Numbered from the stretch's first letter, positions 19,396-29,244 are shown. The stretch: 64,000 bases of DNA from Natronosalvus vescus (GCF_023973145.1 NZ_CP099546.1:682001-746000); one strand, 5' to 3'. The notes: generated by a model not told the origin, from the letters alone. Program-made: numbers and translations.

Positions 19396-19902
19396 ATGGA
19401 GTTCGACGTCATCCAGGGCGACATCGCAGCACAGTCGGCGGACGCCTTCGTCAACGCCGCCGGGACGAGCCTCCGGATGGGGTCGGGTGTCGCTGGCGCG
19501 CTCAGACGGGGTGCAGGCCCCGAACTCAACGAAGCGGCAATGGCCAAGGGGCCGGTCGACCTTGGCGACGTCGCCGTCACCGACGCATACGACCTCGAGG
19601 CCGAGTACGTCATCCACGCGGCGGCGATGCCCCACTACGGCGACGGGGCGGCGACCGCCGAGAGCATTCGTGCGGCCACGCGAAAGAGCCTCGAGCGAGC
19701 GGACGACCTCGGGTGTGCGTCGCTCGTGATACCAGCACTTGGCTGTGGTGTCGCCGGATTCGGCCTCGAGGCTGGAGCCGATATCATCGCTCGAGAAATC
19801 GAGGCGTACGAACCGACGGCGCTCGAGGACGTCAGGCTCATCGCCTATAGCGACGAGGAGTTCGAGATCATCGAGCGTGTGGCGCAGCCTCACTCGGCGT
19901 GA
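19396..19902 (+). CDS. Macrodomain (ADP-ribose-binding) protein
   Basis: A 168-residue protein that is essentially one macrodomain. The landmarks are VIQGDIAAQSADAFVNAAG, with the Asn of the ADP-ribose pocket, then GSGVAGALRRGAG, the phosphate loop, and SLVIPALGCGVAGFGLE late in the fold. Such proteins bind ADP-ribose and may remove it from acetylated or modified substrates. The C-terminus overlaps the 3' end of the CheW-like gene on the other strand by 13 bases. No NAD-consuming partner adjoins it, so the physiological substrate is unknown. Confidence 0.92.
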   Translation: MEFDVIQGDIAAQSADAFVNAAGTSLRMGSGVAGALRRGAGPELNEAAMAKGPVDLGDVAVTDAYDLEAEYVIHAAAMPHYGDGAATAESIRAATRKSLERADDLGCASLVIPALGCGVAGFGLEAGADIIAREIEAYEPTALEDVRLIAYSDEEFEIIERVAQPHSA

Positions 19903-20345
19903 ATCGCTTCCTCGTCGAGCCAGAGATACGTGTTACCCGCTACCGGAAGCCGCCCGGTCACGAACGACATCCCCTGTGGAGTTGCCTCGAGCTGACGCCG
20001 GTCGACGCGCTGGGTCACGCCGACGTCGTCGACCAACCAGCCGATGTATGCGCCATCGTCGTCGGTGACGCCGAAGACGAGCAGTTTTGGTTCCGGCGGC
20101 CGCTCGAGGGAGGCTACTGGGGGAGAAAACACTTGGAACAGGTCGATCACGCGGATCGTTTCCCCGCCGACGGTAATCTCGCCAGCGTGCCAGGGGTCGT
20201 CCGCATCGTCGATGACACTGGCGTCACCAACACCGAGGACGGAGGAGAGCCGCCTGGATTCGACGCAGTAGCGATCACCATCGAGCGAAAACGTTACGAT
20301 GGTGGTTCGATTGCTCCGATCTCCAGAACTGGCAGTCGCTGGCAT
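19890..20345 (-). CDS. CheW-like domain protein
   Basis: A 151-residue single CheW-like domain (TIVTFSLDGDRYCVESRRLSSVLG ... GETIRVIDLFQVF ... LLVFGVTDDDGAYIGWLVDDVGVTQRV). CheW couples chemoreceptors to the CheA kinase, but this protein is outside any chemotaxis cluster and its sequence is divergent. It might adjust a signalling complex of the nearby HalX regulator, which is 85 bases downstream on the same strand and read in the same direction. This is inference; the two genes could be cotranscribed. Confidence 0.83.
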   Translation of the reverse strand: MPATASSGDRSNRTTIVTFSLDGDRYCVESRRLSSVLGVGDASVIDDADDPWHAGEITVGGETIRVIDLFQVFSPPVASLERPPEPKLLVFGVTDDDGAYIGWLVDDVGVTQRVDRRQLEATPQGMSFVTGRLPVAGNTYLWLDEEAIHAE

Positions 20346-20429
20346 CTATTTCCCTCAAACACAGTTGAATAAAATAAATGTACCGGGATCCAAGCTGATG
20401 GCCACCGATCTGCCTGATCGAACGCGAGG

Positions 20430-21014
20430 TTACTCGCTCGTGATCGGCTCCCGGGAGATGTCCTGACAGAGTCGTCGATAGACGTTCTTTTCGAGCAACG
20501 CCGTCATCGTGTCGTCGACGTTCGCCCGCAACACCGCCAGTCGATCCTCGAGTTTGGCGTACTCCTGGCTGGATTTGCGCTCGGCGTCGGTTTTCTCGGC
20601 GTCGAGCAGCGCCTTCTTCGAGGCGAGTGCGAAGAACTCCTGGAGTTGCTGGTCGTACGTCGAGCGCAACTCGAGCTGGTCGATGGTGCCGAGGAGTTCC
20701 GATTTCGACACCGGTTTGACGAGGTAGTCGTCGAACCCCATGCCGATGATGTCGAAGTCAGGTTCGACCGCCGTCACCATGGCGACACGACAATCGAGTT
20801 GCCGCTCGCGAATCGTCTCGAGGACGGTGTCACCCGACAGTCCCGGCATCCGCCGGTCGAGGAGGACAATGTCGACCGTCCCGTTGATGGCATCGAGCGC
20901 TTCGGTGCCGCTGTAGGCCGTCTCGACGGTTGCTCGATCCTCGAGCCAGGTTGCATACAGTGTCGCCAGGTCTGGTTCGTCTTCGACGATCAGGACGTGT
21001 TGGTTGGTGGACAT
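20430..21014 (-). CDS. HalX-domain response regulator
   Basis: A 194-residue regulator. The receiver domain has Asp12/Glu11 (VEDEP), phosphoacceptor Asp53 (LLDRRMPG) and Lys in DYLVKPVSK. The C-terminal about 70 residues are the haloarchaeal HalX domain, a helical region of unknown role without an obvious DNA-binding motif. The ATG at 21014 is used because upstream sequence to 21311 is Arg/Pro-rich and not receiver-like. A cognate histidine kinase is not adjacent. The CheW-like gene follows it on the same strand. Confidence 0.92.
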   Translation of the reverse strand: MSTNQHVLIVEDEPDLATLYATWLEDRATVETAYSGTEALDAINGTVDIVLLDRRMPGLSGDTVLETIRERQLDCRVAMVTAVEPDFDIIGMGFDDYLVKPVSKSELLGTIDQLELRSTYDQQLQEFFALASKKALLDAEKTDAERKSSQEYAKLEDRLAVLRANVDDTMTALLEKNVYRRLCQDISREPITSE

Positions 21015-21237
21015 TCGATTCGTACCCCCAGTGTCTACTGGTCGTTGACATACTGACTGTGGGGGGATATCAATATAACGGGCGGTTCCCCCAGTTTCGT
21101 TCTCGTGAACCAAATGAACGGTTCGAATCGAGGATGAATGGTGTGGTGGTGCGTTCGGGTGGGCGACTGTATTGCGGGAATCAGCGAGGGAGTGCCGGAG
21201 TTGGTGTCGGCGTAGCGGTGGTATCGGAGGGGGCCGG

Positions 21238-23466
21238 CTACTCGAGTTCGTCCTCGATGACCGACCGCAGTGAGGCGAGTTCGCTGGCGGTGGTTTCGAG
21301 CGTCTCGTCACCGACAGTGATCGTGAGCGTCCCGTCGGTCGTCGGTCGACCCAGGTCGATCACTGGCGCGCTATCGCCGATGGCTTCCCGTACAGCATCG
21401 GGATCGGTCGTCTGGACGAGTACGCGACCGGGCTGTTCGTGGAACAGGGCGCCAGCAGTGTCGTCACTCGAGATGGTGACCTCGAGGCCGACGTCATCCG
21501 TGACCATCTCGGCCAGCGCAACGGCCAGCCCGCCGTGGCTGACGTCGTGGGTCGCGAGGGTTTGTTCGGTATTTGCAACGGTTGCAATCGTCTCGATGCG
21601 GGCTGCCGGGTCGTCCGGCAGCGTGGGGAACCGGTCGCTGCCGCCGTGCTGGGCGAGGTACTCGGAGCCACCGAGGGCGAACGCTCCGGCCTCGAGGGCG
21701 TCGTCGCCGATGAGGAGGAGCGTCGAGTTCTCGCCATCGTCGGCGTCGTCCGCCCCGACGAGTTCGAGCGGCGGGGCGGTGTAGCCGGCTTTCGTGCCGA
21801 CCATCGCCAGCGTTGGTGTCGGCGGGATCGGCCCACTCACCGAGTCGTTGTACAGCGAGACGTTGCCCCCGACGATCGGTACCGATAGCTCGGCACACAT
21901 CTCGGCCAGGCCGTCGACGATGCCCTTGAACCCGCCGTAGACGTCGGGCTTCTCGGGATTGCCGCCGTTGAGGCAGTCGACTGCGGCGAGGGGTGTGGCC
22001 CCTTTCGCGGCGAGGTTGGTCGCGTTCTCGAGACCGACTGCGCGGGCACCCGTGATCGGATCGGCGCTCGTCCAGTTGGGGGCCGCCCCGGACGAGATCG
22101 CGAGCCCCGTCTCGGCTTCCCGGAGCGCGATGATCGCCGCGTCGTCGCCCGGCGGGACGCTCGTCCGGACGCCAACTTCGTGATCGTACTGGCGGTAGAT
22201 CCACCGTTTCGAGGCCGTGTTCGGCGAGCCGACGACCGCTTCGAACGCGTCCTCGAGAGCCAATTCAGGCAGCTCGGTCTTTGGCTCGCTCGGTTCCTCC
22301 CACGCGAGATCGTTCATCGGAGCGCCCTCGCCGAGGAACTCGGCGTCGACGTCGACGACGGTCTCGCCGTCGAAGGTACAGACGTAGTTGCCGTCGGTAA
22401 CCTCCCCGATGACCGAACAGCCGAGGTCGAACCGCTCGGCGATCTCGCGAACGCGGTCGACATTCTCAGGCGTAACCTCGTAACACATTCGCTCCTGGGA
22501 CTCCGCGAGCAGGATTTCGAGGCCCGTCATGTTCGGTTCGCGCTGGTGGACAGCCTCGAGGTCGATCGCCGCGCCGAGGCCGCCTTTGGCCACGAGTTCG
22601 CTCGAGGCACCGCCGAGACCGGCCGCCCCGAGGTCGCGAGCCGATTCGACGAGGTTCTCCTCGACCAGCACCTCGTTGGCCTCGATGAGCAGCTTTTCGG
22701 CGTAGGGGTCGCCGACCTGGACGGCCGGGCGATCCTCGGTTTCGGCGTCCTCAGCGAGATCCTCGCTCGCGAAACTCGCGCCACCGAGGCCGTCCCGTCC
22801 GGTCGCGTTACCCACGAGCACGAGTTTGTTCCCCGGCTCCTGGGCGACGGCGGTGACCAGTCGATCGGCGGTGAGGAGGCCGACGCAGGCGACGTTCACC
22901 AGCGGGTTCCCCTCGTAGTCGGGGTGAAAGTCGACGCTGCCGGCGACGGTTGGGACGCCGATGCAATTGCCGTAGTGGCTGATGCCGTCGACGACGCCCT
23001 CAAAGAGGTACCGGGAGTGTTCGCGGTCGAACGACCCGAAGTAGAGGCTGTCGGCGAGGGCGACCGGATAGGCACCCATCGATAGCGTGTCCCGAACGAT
23101 GCCGCCGACGCCCGTCGCAGCGCCGTCGAACGGGTCGACGTAGGAAGGGTGGTTGTGGCTCTCGATGCCCAGGGTGATGTAGACGTCCTCGTCGTCATCA
23201 GTTCCGCCGTCTTCGTTCCCGTCGACGCTCCCGTCGGCGCTCGAAAACGAACTCGAACTCGAGGGCACCGCCACGACCGCCGCGTCGTCGCCCGGCCCCA
23301 CGATGACCTGTTCCCCTTCGGACTCGAACGCAGAGAGCAACGGTCTCGAGGATCGGTACGCACAGTGTTCACTCCAGAGGTTTTCGAACAGTGCCGCTTC
23401 GGCCGGGGTCGGCTCACGCCCCAGTTCCGCGACGATCAGTTCGTGATCCGAATCGGCTTCGCTCAT
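21238..23466 (-). CDS. purL: Phosphoribosylformylglycinamidine synthase subunit PurL
   Basis: A 742-residue enzyme of de novo purine synthesis that converts FGAR to FGAM using ATP, with glutamine-derived ammonia from PurQ. It is the small PurL form (no glutaminase domain). The catalytic His34 lies in [17 protein letters not shown], and [10 protein letters not shown] is the Gly-rich ATP-binding loop. A 30-residue Ser/Asp-rich insertion (about residues 68-95), typical of halophile adaptation, follows it. purS and purQ are not adjacent here. The divergent neighbour at 23637 is a small membrane protein. Confidence 0.96.
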   Translation of the reverse strand: MSEADSDHELIVAELGREPTPAEAALFENLWSEHCAYRSSRPLLSAFESEGEQVIVGPGDDAAVVAVPSSSSSFSSADGSVDGNEDGGTDDDEDVYITLGIESHNHPSYVDPFDGAATGVGGIVRDTLSMGAYPVALADSLYFGSFDREHSRYLFEGVVDGISHYGNCIGVPTVAGSVDFHPDYEGNPLVNVACVGLLTADRLVTAVAQEPGNKLVLVGNATGRDGLGGASFASEDLAEDAETEDRPAVQVGDPYAEKLLIEANEVLVEENLVESARDLGAAGLGGASSELVAKGGLGAAIDLEAVHQREPNMTGLEILLAESQERMCYEVTPENVDRVREIAERFDLGCSVIGEVTDGNYVCTFDGETVVDVDAEFLGEGAPMNDLAWEEPSEPKTELPELALEDAFEAVVGSPNTASKRWIYRQYDHEVGVRTSVPPGDDAAIIALREAETGLAISSGAAPNWTSADPITGARAVGLENATNLAAKGATPLAAVDCLNGGNPEKPDVYGGFKGIVDGLAEMCAELSVPIVGGNVSLYNDSVSGPIPPTPTLAMVGTKAGYTAPPLELVGADDADDGENSTLLLIGDDALEAGAFALGGSEYLAQHGGSDRFPTLPDDPAARIETIATVANTEQTLATHDVSHGGLAVALAEMVTDDVGLEVTISSDDTAGALFHEQPGRVLVQTTDPDAVREAIGDSAPVIDLGRPTTDGTLTITVGDETLETTASELASLRSVIEDELE

Positions 23467-23636
23467 TCATCTAAGTGGTGAAAGCCGGTCGGTAAATGGG
23501 TTTCTATATCCACGTTCGTGCATCGATTTGGATGTCTCGAGCGAGATGAAACCAGTCTTCTGACCGCTGACCCGGCGAGCAATGTAGACACTCACGAACA
23601 GCAACACTTTTTGATTTCGCGAGCCGCGGTTCGAAT

Positions 23637-23843
23637 ATGAGTGCCGCCAATTCGACCCAGGAACACCCGTTCGAAAACCCGCTGTACCGCTATGCCGTCG
23701 GCATCTCGGGTGCCGCAATTCTCGTCTTCATCGCCGTCTTCTACCTCGAGGGGCTGCTCAGATACCTCGTTCTCGGACTCGCCGTCATCGACGCCGTGTT
23801 GGTGCCGAAGATCCTCGAGAAAACGATCGAAGCGGCCGAGTAG
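23637..23843 (+). CDS. Small membrane protein of unknown function
   Basis: A 68-residue protein with one or two hydrophobic segments (about residues 20-52), a short hydrophilic N-terminus and an acidic end. I do not recognise a family. The ATG follows an ACTTTTTGATT box by about 25 bases, which is a good archaeal arrangement. It is 84 bases upstream of the HD gene on the same strand, and could be cotranscribed with it. Confidence 0.68.
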   Translation: MSAANSTQEHPFENPLYRYAVGISGAAILVFIAVFYLEGLLRYLVLGLAVIDAVLVPKILEKTIEAAE

Positions 23844-23927
23844 CACCCGAACGACTACCCAACGCCTTGTTCACTGCCCAATGCGCCTGTCCGACAGTTT
23901 TTGTACGATACCGCCGAATCACCGCGC

Positions 23928-25154
23928 ATGAAGACGATCAAGGACAGCGTCCACGACCACATCGAGGTCGATGGGGTGGCTCGAGACCTCCTCGATACCC
24001 CGGCGGTACAGCGACTCCGACACATCGCCCAGCTCGGCACGGTCTCGCTCGTCTACCCGTCGGCAAATCACACGCGATTCGAACACAGCCTGGGCGTCTA
24101 CCACCTCGCCTGTGAGGCCCTCGACCACCTCGGCATCAGCGGAACCGAGGCCGAACGCGTCCAGGCCGCCGCGCTCTTACACGACGTCGGTCACGGCCCG
24201 TTCAGCCACAACCTCGAGACGCTCACCCACCGGGAGACCGGTCGCTATCACGACGACGTCCACGAGCTACTGGCGACCGGCGAAGTCGGCGACGTCTTGC
24301 GAGCGCACGATCTCGAGCCCGCCGCAGTGGCGGATCTGGTCGCCGGCGAGGGGCGGTTCGGCCAGCTCGTGTCCGGGGAGCTGGACGTCGATCGGATGGA
24401 CTACCTCGTCCGCGACGCCCACCACACCGGCGTCCCCTACGGAACGATCGACCACGGTCGCCTCGTTCGCGAACTGCGCTTCGTCGACGGCGAACTCGTC
24501 CTCGCGGCGGGGAACGTCCAGAGCGCGGAGAGCCTGCTCGTCTCGCGGGCGCTGATGAACCCGACCGTCTACAGCCACAGCGTCGCCCGGATCAGCAAAG
24601 CCATGCTCAGACGCGCCGGCGAACAGTTGCTCGAGGCCGAGGCGACCGACGCCGAGACGCTCCAGCGGATGGACGACCACGACCTGATCGTCGCCCTGCG
24701 CTCGAGCGATGCCACGAGCGAGTTCTTTCGGCGATTCGACCACCGAACCCTCTACAAACGAGCCGTCTGGGCGGAGATCGACGACGTTCCCGGCGGGATC
24801 ATCGAGGCCGATCACGAGGCGATCACGACCTTCGAGCGCGAGATAGCCGACGAGGCCGACGTCGACCCCACGTCGGTCATCCTCGACGTGCCCTCCCGAC
24901 CGTCCATGAAGGAATCCACGACGCGCGTCCTCGTCAACGGCGAGGTTCGCCAGCTCGGTCGCCAGTCGCCGCTCGTGGACGCGCTCAGGGCCGCTCAGTA
25001 CTCCCAGTGGCGGCTGGGGGTCTACTCGCCGGCGGACGTGCGAGAGCAGGTCGGATCGGCGGCCGTCGACGTCCTCGGCCTCGACATCGAGGGCCCACTC
25101 GTGACCGACGTTCGCGACGGGTTGTACGCGACGCTCGATCAGTTCGTTGGGTAA
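23928..25154 (+). CDS. HD-domain protein of the dNTP triphosphohydrolase type
   Basis: A 408-residue HD hydrolase with SAMHD1/dGTPase-like order: an early VHDHIEVDGVARDLLDTPAVQRLRHIAQLG, then NHTRFEHSLGVYHLA, the His85-Asp86 pair in LLHDVGHGPFSHNLETL, and LDVDRMDYLVRDAHHTGVPYGTID. These are the landmarks of enzymes that cleave dNTPs to deoxynucleosides and triphosphate. The substrate range is not visible in sequence. An in-frame ATG at 23901 is less likely because the family starts near MKTIKDSVHDHI. Start at ATG 23928 is favoured. Confidence 0.88.
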   Translation: MKTIKDSVHDHIEVDGVARDLLDTPAVQRLRHIAQLGTVSLVYPSANHTRFEHSLGVYHLACEALDHLGISGTEAERVQAAALLHDVGHGPFSHNLETLTHRETGRYHDDVHELLATGEVGDVLRAHDLEPAAVADLVAGEGRFGQLVSGELDVDRMDYLVRDAHHTGVPYGTIDHGRLVRELRFVDGELVLAAGNVQSAESLLVSRALMNPTVYSHSVARISKAMLRRAGEQLLEAEATDAETLQRMDDHDLIVALRSSDATSEFFRRFDHRTLYKRAVWAEIDDVPGGIIEADHEAITTFEREIADEADVDPTSVILDVPSRPSMKESTTRVLVNGEVRQLGRQSPLVDALRAAQYSQWRLGVYSPADVREQVGSAAVDVLGLDIEGPLVTDVRDGLYATLDQFVG

Positions 25155-25205
25155 TGCTCGAGTGTGAAAAGGTGAACAAGTGAACAGGTGCGTTCCTCTG
25201 CGTGT

Positions 25206-26054
25206 TCACCCGGTCTGCTGATCACTTTCGGCTAAGGTGTCGCCATCGGCTCCGTGGAGCAGGGAGACGTACCTGATCGCGAGGGCCGCTGCGAGGAGTA
25301 TCGGCACCATCGTGAACACGAGCGCCACGAACGGCACCGTAACGTCGTCCTCGAGCACCAGAACGACCGTCATCGCCGCGATGGTCGGTGCGAGGAGGGC
25401 ACCGAACACGAGACCGACGCCAGCGAAGACGTATCCCCAGGAGCGGCCCTGGATGAGCCAGACGGCGCCGACGAGGAGGCCGGGGACGACGACGGCGAGG
25501 TCGAGGAAGTGCGAGACGAGCGCCTGCGGCCCCATCTCCTCGACCAGCAGTGGTGGGGTTCCGGTCAGCGTGGCCGGGACGAGTTCGGCGAGCCAGAGGA
25601 CGGCAAGCCCGAGTGCGATAACGAGCAGGAAGCCGCCGTACAGTCGTTCAGAGAGGTGATCGGCGAGTGACTGGCGAACGCCGACTGGGTCGATGGCGAC
25701 CGTCCCTCCCACGAACGTGAACAGTGAGAGCCCAAACAGGAGAATGTATCCGAGGAAAAACCGGTTGAACGGCACCTGGAGGCCGACGGACGCCCACATG
25801 TAGGTCATGTACGCGAGCGCTCCGAGCCAGACGATGTACCCTCGAAGCGATCCGGCGAGGGCGGTGTACAGACCGAGCGCCAGCGCCGGCACGCCGACGA
25901 CGAGCACCAGGGCGTCCTGGGCGTAGAACTGCGGAAGCAACGCCGGATCGTAGTGCCCTGGCCGGAAGAGTCCGAGTAGGCTCGAGACGACCGAAAGTAC
26001 GGCGATACCGATGGTTGCAAAGACGTGCCAGCGGCGGATGGCGTGGGACGTCAT
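25206..26054 (-). CDS. Polytopic membrane protein of unknown function
   Basis: A 282-residue membrane protein with about eight hydrophobic helices, starting with MTSHAIRRWHVFATIGIAVLS. Hydrophilic loops are short, there are no Cys residues or recognizable catalytic motifs, and the tail is acidic (GADGDTLAESDQQTG). I do not recognise the family. The ATG at 26054 is preferred to an upstream in-frame start at 26126, which would add a Cys-rich peptide not typical of a haloarchaeal N-terminus. It converges on the HD gene and diverges from the amidohydrolase. Confidence 0.72.
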   Translation of the reverse strand: MTSHAIRRWHVFATIGIAVLSVVSSLLGLFRPGHYDPALLPQFYAQDALVLVVGVPALALGLYTALAGSLRGYIVWLGALAYMTYMWASVGLQVPFNRFFLGYILLFGLSLFTFVGGTVAIDPVGVRQSLADHLSERLYGGFLLVIALGLAVLWLAELVPATLTGTPPLLVEEMGPQALVSHFLDLAVVVPGLLVGAVWLIQGRSWGYVFAGVGLVFGALLAPTIAAMTVVLVLEDDVTVPFVALVFTMVPILLAAALAIRYVSLLHGADGDTLAESDQQTG

Positions 26055-26190
26055 CGTGTTTCGGGAGGTTGCACACCTCGAGGGACAATAAAATGGGTTC
26101 TCGGACGGTAGGATGAGGAAACACACGTCAATACGACGGAATCGTCACTCGACCGCAACCATTGAACGTCCCCGCGCCGAACCACCGGCT

Positions 26191-27213
26191 ATGGAACTCA
26201 CCGGAACGATTCTGCAGGGCCCCGACCTCGAGCCCCTCGAGGGGCGAGTCGTCGTCGGCGAGGACGGCCGTATCGAGGCGATCGAGGAGACGGTTGTCGA
26301 CAGCGAGGACATAATCCTGCCAGCGTTCGTCAACGCCCACACCCACGTCGGCGACTCCATCGCGAAGGAGGCCGGCGGCGGCCTCTCGCTCGAGGAACTG
26401 GTCGCGCCACCCGATGGGCTCAAACACCGGCTGCTCCGGGCGGCCAGCCACGAGGAACTCGTGGACGCGGTTCGAACCTCCCTCGAGTACATGGAACGCG
26501 GCGGTACCGTGGCCTGTTTCGACTTCCGAGAGGGTGGCGTCGGGGGGGTCGAGGTGCTCCGGGCGGCTGCGGAGGGGCAAGCCATCGATGCCTACGCGTT
26601 CGCTCGAGAGTCTCTCGAGGCGATGGAAGCCGGCGACGGTTTCGGGGCCAGCGGGGCGAACGACGATACCTTCGACCGCGAGCGGGAGGCGACGCGAGCG
26701 GCCAGCAAACCGTTCGCTATTCACGCGGGCGAGGGCGATCCGAGTGATCTCGACCCGGCACTCGATCTCGAGCCCGAGTTCCTGATCCACGTCGTTCACC
26801 CCGAACCCGACCACCTCGAGCGAATTGAGGAACAAGCGGTGCCGGTCGTGCTCTGTCCCCGCTCGAACCTGGTGACGGGGGTGGGCTTCCCGCCGGTCGA
26901 AGACCTGCTCGAGCGGACGACGCTCGCGTTGGGCACCGACAACGTCATGCTGAATTCGCCGTCGATGTTTCGCGAGATGGAGTTTCTGGCGAAACTGAGC
27001 GACGTCCCCGCCCGCGAGATTCTCAAGATGGCGACCGTCAACGGGGCCGACCTGCTGGGGCTCGAGTACGGGGCACTCGAGGTCGGGCGCGTCGGTCGGG
27101 TGCTGGTGCTCGACGGCGACTCCCCGAACCTCTCGGGGGTTCGTGACCCCGTTCGGGCGGTGGTTCGACGGGCGGGCGTCGACGACGTCGAGCGGGTTGT
27201 CTTCGCCGAGTGA
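26191..27213 (+). CDS. Amidohydrolase family protein
   Basis: A 340-residue metal-dependent hydrolase of the cytosine deaminase/chlorohydrolase type. His50 and His52 form the HxH metal motif in ILPAFVNAHTHVGD. A later His lies in FAIHAGEGD, another in LIHVVHPEPDH, and the metal Asp in LALGTDNVMLNSPSMF. It may deaminate or hydrolyse a small ring or amide substrate. The N-terminal beta-strands (MELTGTILQGPDLEPLEGRVVVGEDGRIEAI) belong to the small composite domain of the fold. The ATG at 26191 is used; the frame extends upstream without homologous-looking sequence. Confidence 0.85.
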   Translation: MELTGTILQGPDLEPLEGRVVVGEDGRIEAIEETVVDSEDIILPAFVNAHTHVGDSIAKEAGGGLSLEELVAPPDGLKHRLLRAASHEELVDAVRTSLEYMERGGTVACFDFREGGVGGVEVLRAAAEGQAIDAYAFARESLEAMEAGDGFGASGANDDTFDREREATRAASKPFAIHAGEGDPSDLDPALDLEPEFLIHVVHPEPDHLERIEEQAVPVVLCPRSNLVTGVGFPPVEDLLERTTLALGTDNVMLNSPSMFREMEFLAKLSDVPAREILKMATVNGADLLGLEYGALEVGRVGRVLVLDGDSPNLSGVRDPVRAVVRRAGVDDVERVVFAE

Positions 27214-27215
27214 GG

Positions 27216-27665
27216 CTATCTGCTGAAGACTCGCAGGAAGGCCAGTGACGCGCCGTACACGAACATGAGTGCGAACGCGGTCACCTGCACCCACGTTCCG
27301 ATGAGGTACGCAATGACGTCCCCCCGCGGTACCCCGATCGAGGCGACCGCGAGGGACACGAACGAGGTGGCGAGCAAAATAGTGGACGTCCGAGGATCTA
27401 ACGAGTCGGAAAATCGCGTGGGGTGCTGAGAGAGGTAAACGGCCGCGAGGACGATACCGGTGGCGAGGAACGCAAACAGGACGACCGAGGGCTCGAGCCA
27501 GACCGTTTCTATCTCGCCCTGGCACCTGGCGTGTCGGTGTGCGTCCTCTTCGACACACAGCCGGGCCTGGGGTAGGAACGCACTCACCGCGTAGAGGGTG
27601 GCACTAGCGAGGGCGATGAGTTCACCCCGGTTCGTCGATCGCGTATCGAACCACCAGATGTTCAC
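27216..27665 (-). CDS. Membrane protein of unknown function
   Basis: A 149-residue protein with about four hydrophobic helices (approx. residues 15-31, 60-80, 93-110, 118-140). Two cysteines lie in the loop after helix 1 (CVEEDAHRHARC), an arrangement that could form a disulfide or bind a metal outside the membrane. I do not recognise the family. It ends 2 bases from the amidohydrolase gene on the other strand. Confidence 0.65.
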   Translation of the reverse strand: MNIWWFDTRSTNRGELIALASATLYAVSAFLPQARLCVEEDAHRHARCQGEIETVWLEPSVVLFAFLATGIVLAAVYLSQHPTRFSDSLDPRTSTILLATSFVSLAVASIGVPRGDVIAYLIGTWVQVTAFALMFVYGASLAFLRVFSR

Positions 27666-27874
27666 GAGGGTTCTAAGATCTGTCTTTCAGTCGGGATCTC
27701 TTGAATTTTCGGGTCGCACGGCTCTGTCGGGTCGTGATCGTGGGTTCACTCCACGACTCGAGTGCGCTTTGGGACGCGTGTTCGTTCTTGACCGTCGAGG
27801 GAAACTGCGCGAACCACGGCCACCCGAACCACAGGCATCACGTCCCTGCCACAAGGGTCGCCCAACGCACCCAG

Positions 27875-27881
27875 ATATATG
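27875..27881 (+). promoter_or_regulatory. TATA box of the acidic-tract gene
   Basis: The ATATATG run at 27875-27881 is 25 bases before the ATG at 27906, consistent with a leaderless transcript. Confidence 0.5.
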
Positions 27882-27905
27882 TACCCCTCGCCACATCGGT
27901 CAGGT

Positions 27906-28622
27906 ATGCAGACACTCGAGGTTACGGACGAACAGTATGCAGTGATCCAGCGGTTGCGAGCGGCCATCTCGGCGGACGTCGTCGGCAAGTACGGCTTCGT
28001 ACGCGAGCAGGACGCCGTGCAGTTTTTGATCGACAATCTCGACGGCGACCTCGAGGCGGCCACCCTCGTCGATGCCGATGCTGACGAGGTCGGGTCGACG
28101 GCGACCGACGACGTTGCGGCGGCGGTCGAAGCGGCGATTGCAGGGGAGGAAACCCGGGAGGGTGTCGAGTCGGTCAGTTACGAAGAGGGCGAGGACGTGG
28201 TGGACGAGGATGGCGAGTCAGTCGACGATGAAGACGGATCCGGCGATGTCGACGACGACGAGGACTCGAGCGACGGAGATGACGAATCGGCGGACGACAG
28301 CAATGAGTCTGACGACACTGATAGCGATGAGTCCGACGATGGTGACAGCGATGGGGACACTGACGATAACGACGAATCGGCGGACGACAGTGACGAGTCC
28401 GAAGACACCGCTGATAGCGACGGGGACGATGACAGCACTGGCGGCGCAGCCGACGATGACGACATGCTCGATCGAATGATGAACCTGCTCGAGACCCACG
28501 ACGACAAGTGGGAGGAGTCGCCGTCGGGGGACTACCGGTACCGGGTGACGCTGCCCGACGGCTCGACGGATGACGTCCAGACCAAAGACGACGTACGAGC
28601 GTTGCTGTTCAAGAATTATTAG
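27906..28622 (+). CDS. Acidic low-complexity protein with a conserved N-terminal helix region
   Basis: A 238-residue protein. Residues 1-45 (MQTLEVTDEQYAVIQRLR...DAVQFLIDNLDG) look like an ordered helical or winged-helix domain. Residues of about 95-185 are an acidic Asp/Ser/Glu tract, and the last about 45 residues (MNLLETHDDKWEESPSGDYRYRVTLPDGS) return to an ordered sequence. An identical 20-base segment occurs at 28281-28300 and 28371-28390, so the tract grew by repeat duplication with a 90-base period. It could be a regulator or adaptor whose linker stays soluble in high salt. The family is not recognised. Confidence 0.68.
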   Translation: MQTLEVTDEQYAVIQRLRAAISADVVGKYGFVREQDAVQFLIDNLDGDLEAATLVDADADEVGSTATDDVAAAVEAAIAGEETREGVESVSYEEGEDVVDEDGESVDDEDGSGDVDDDEDSSDGDDESADDSNESDDTDSDESDDGDSDGDTDDNDESADDSDESEDTADSDGDDDSTGGAADDDDMLDRMMNLLETHDDKWEESPSGDYRYRVTLPDGSTDDVQTKDDVRALLFKNY

Positions 28623-28730
28623 CGGGTACGAATCGAGGGCGTGAAATCGACGGGATCGGTACGAACGCCCCACTCACCGGTGTTACAATCACATCGAATC
28701 CGCTTCTTTCGGCAGCCGTCCTCGAGCAAC

Positions 28731-29198
28731 TCAGACAGAGGTGATCACTGCACGTTTCCGTGACGCTGCGTTGAGCTGTGGCTCGATCTCCTCGAGCCGA
28801 TCGGTCGGGTAGACGATTCCTCGAGACTGGTCGTACTCGACCATGCCGAACTGAGCCAGTTTTGGGAGGAACGACTGGAACAGTGGGACGTATGCCTCGA
28901 GACGTTGCTCGGTCTCGAGTTGGTCGACCGTCGTTCCCTGTTCGTCGGCAGCGACGTATTCTGCAATCGTCCCCATTTTGACGGGGCCGTTTGCCGCGAG
29001 CAGGAAGCGAACCGCTGCTCGCTGTCGCGAACTCTCGAGTTGGGGGGTACCGTCCGTTTCTGGGGGCTCGTCGATACTCCGACGCTGATCGGGTGGGCTG
29101 TCGGTACGGGGGCTGGGTGAGTGGTGGTCGTCGTCTGCCGATTTCAATCCGTTAAAGTGCAGTGCACACTGTATCGACGTTTCCACCCTGTGAATCAT
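28731..29198 (-). CDS. DUF7344-type winged-helix protein
   Basis: A 155-residue protein if started at the ATG at 29198; an ATG at 29246 would add 16 residues. The lower start is preferred because a TATA-like CCATATAGA (29260-29268, minus strand) would place transcription start near 29238. The domain has RQRAAVRFLLAANGPVKMGTIAEYV, then LFQSFLPKLAQFGMVEYDQSRGIVYPT, the recognition helix and wing. The first about 60 residues are Ser/Asp/Pro-rich. An IR GTTTG-TATG-CAAAC (29231-29244) lies at the start. It is one of three such proteins in the window. Confidence 0.76.
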   Translation of the reverse strand: MIHRVETSIQCALHFNGLKSADDDHHSPSPRTDSPPDQRRSIDEPPETDGTPQLESSRQRAAVRFLLAANGPVKMGTIAEYVAADEQGTTVDQLETEQRLEAYVPLFQSFLPKLAQFGMVEYDQSRGIVYPTDRLEEIEPQLNAASRKRAVITSV

Positions 29199-29230
29199 TT
29201 GTGCACCCTTCTCTGCCAAATTTCCGCTCG

Positions 29231-29244
29231 GTTTGTATGCAAAC
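29231..29244. promoter_or_regulatory. Inverted repeat at the DUF7344-type gene start
   Basis: GTTTG and CAAAC are separated by 4 bases and sit between the TATA-like box and the likely ATG at 29198, where an operator would block transcription. It is inferred only from position. Confidence 0.3.
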
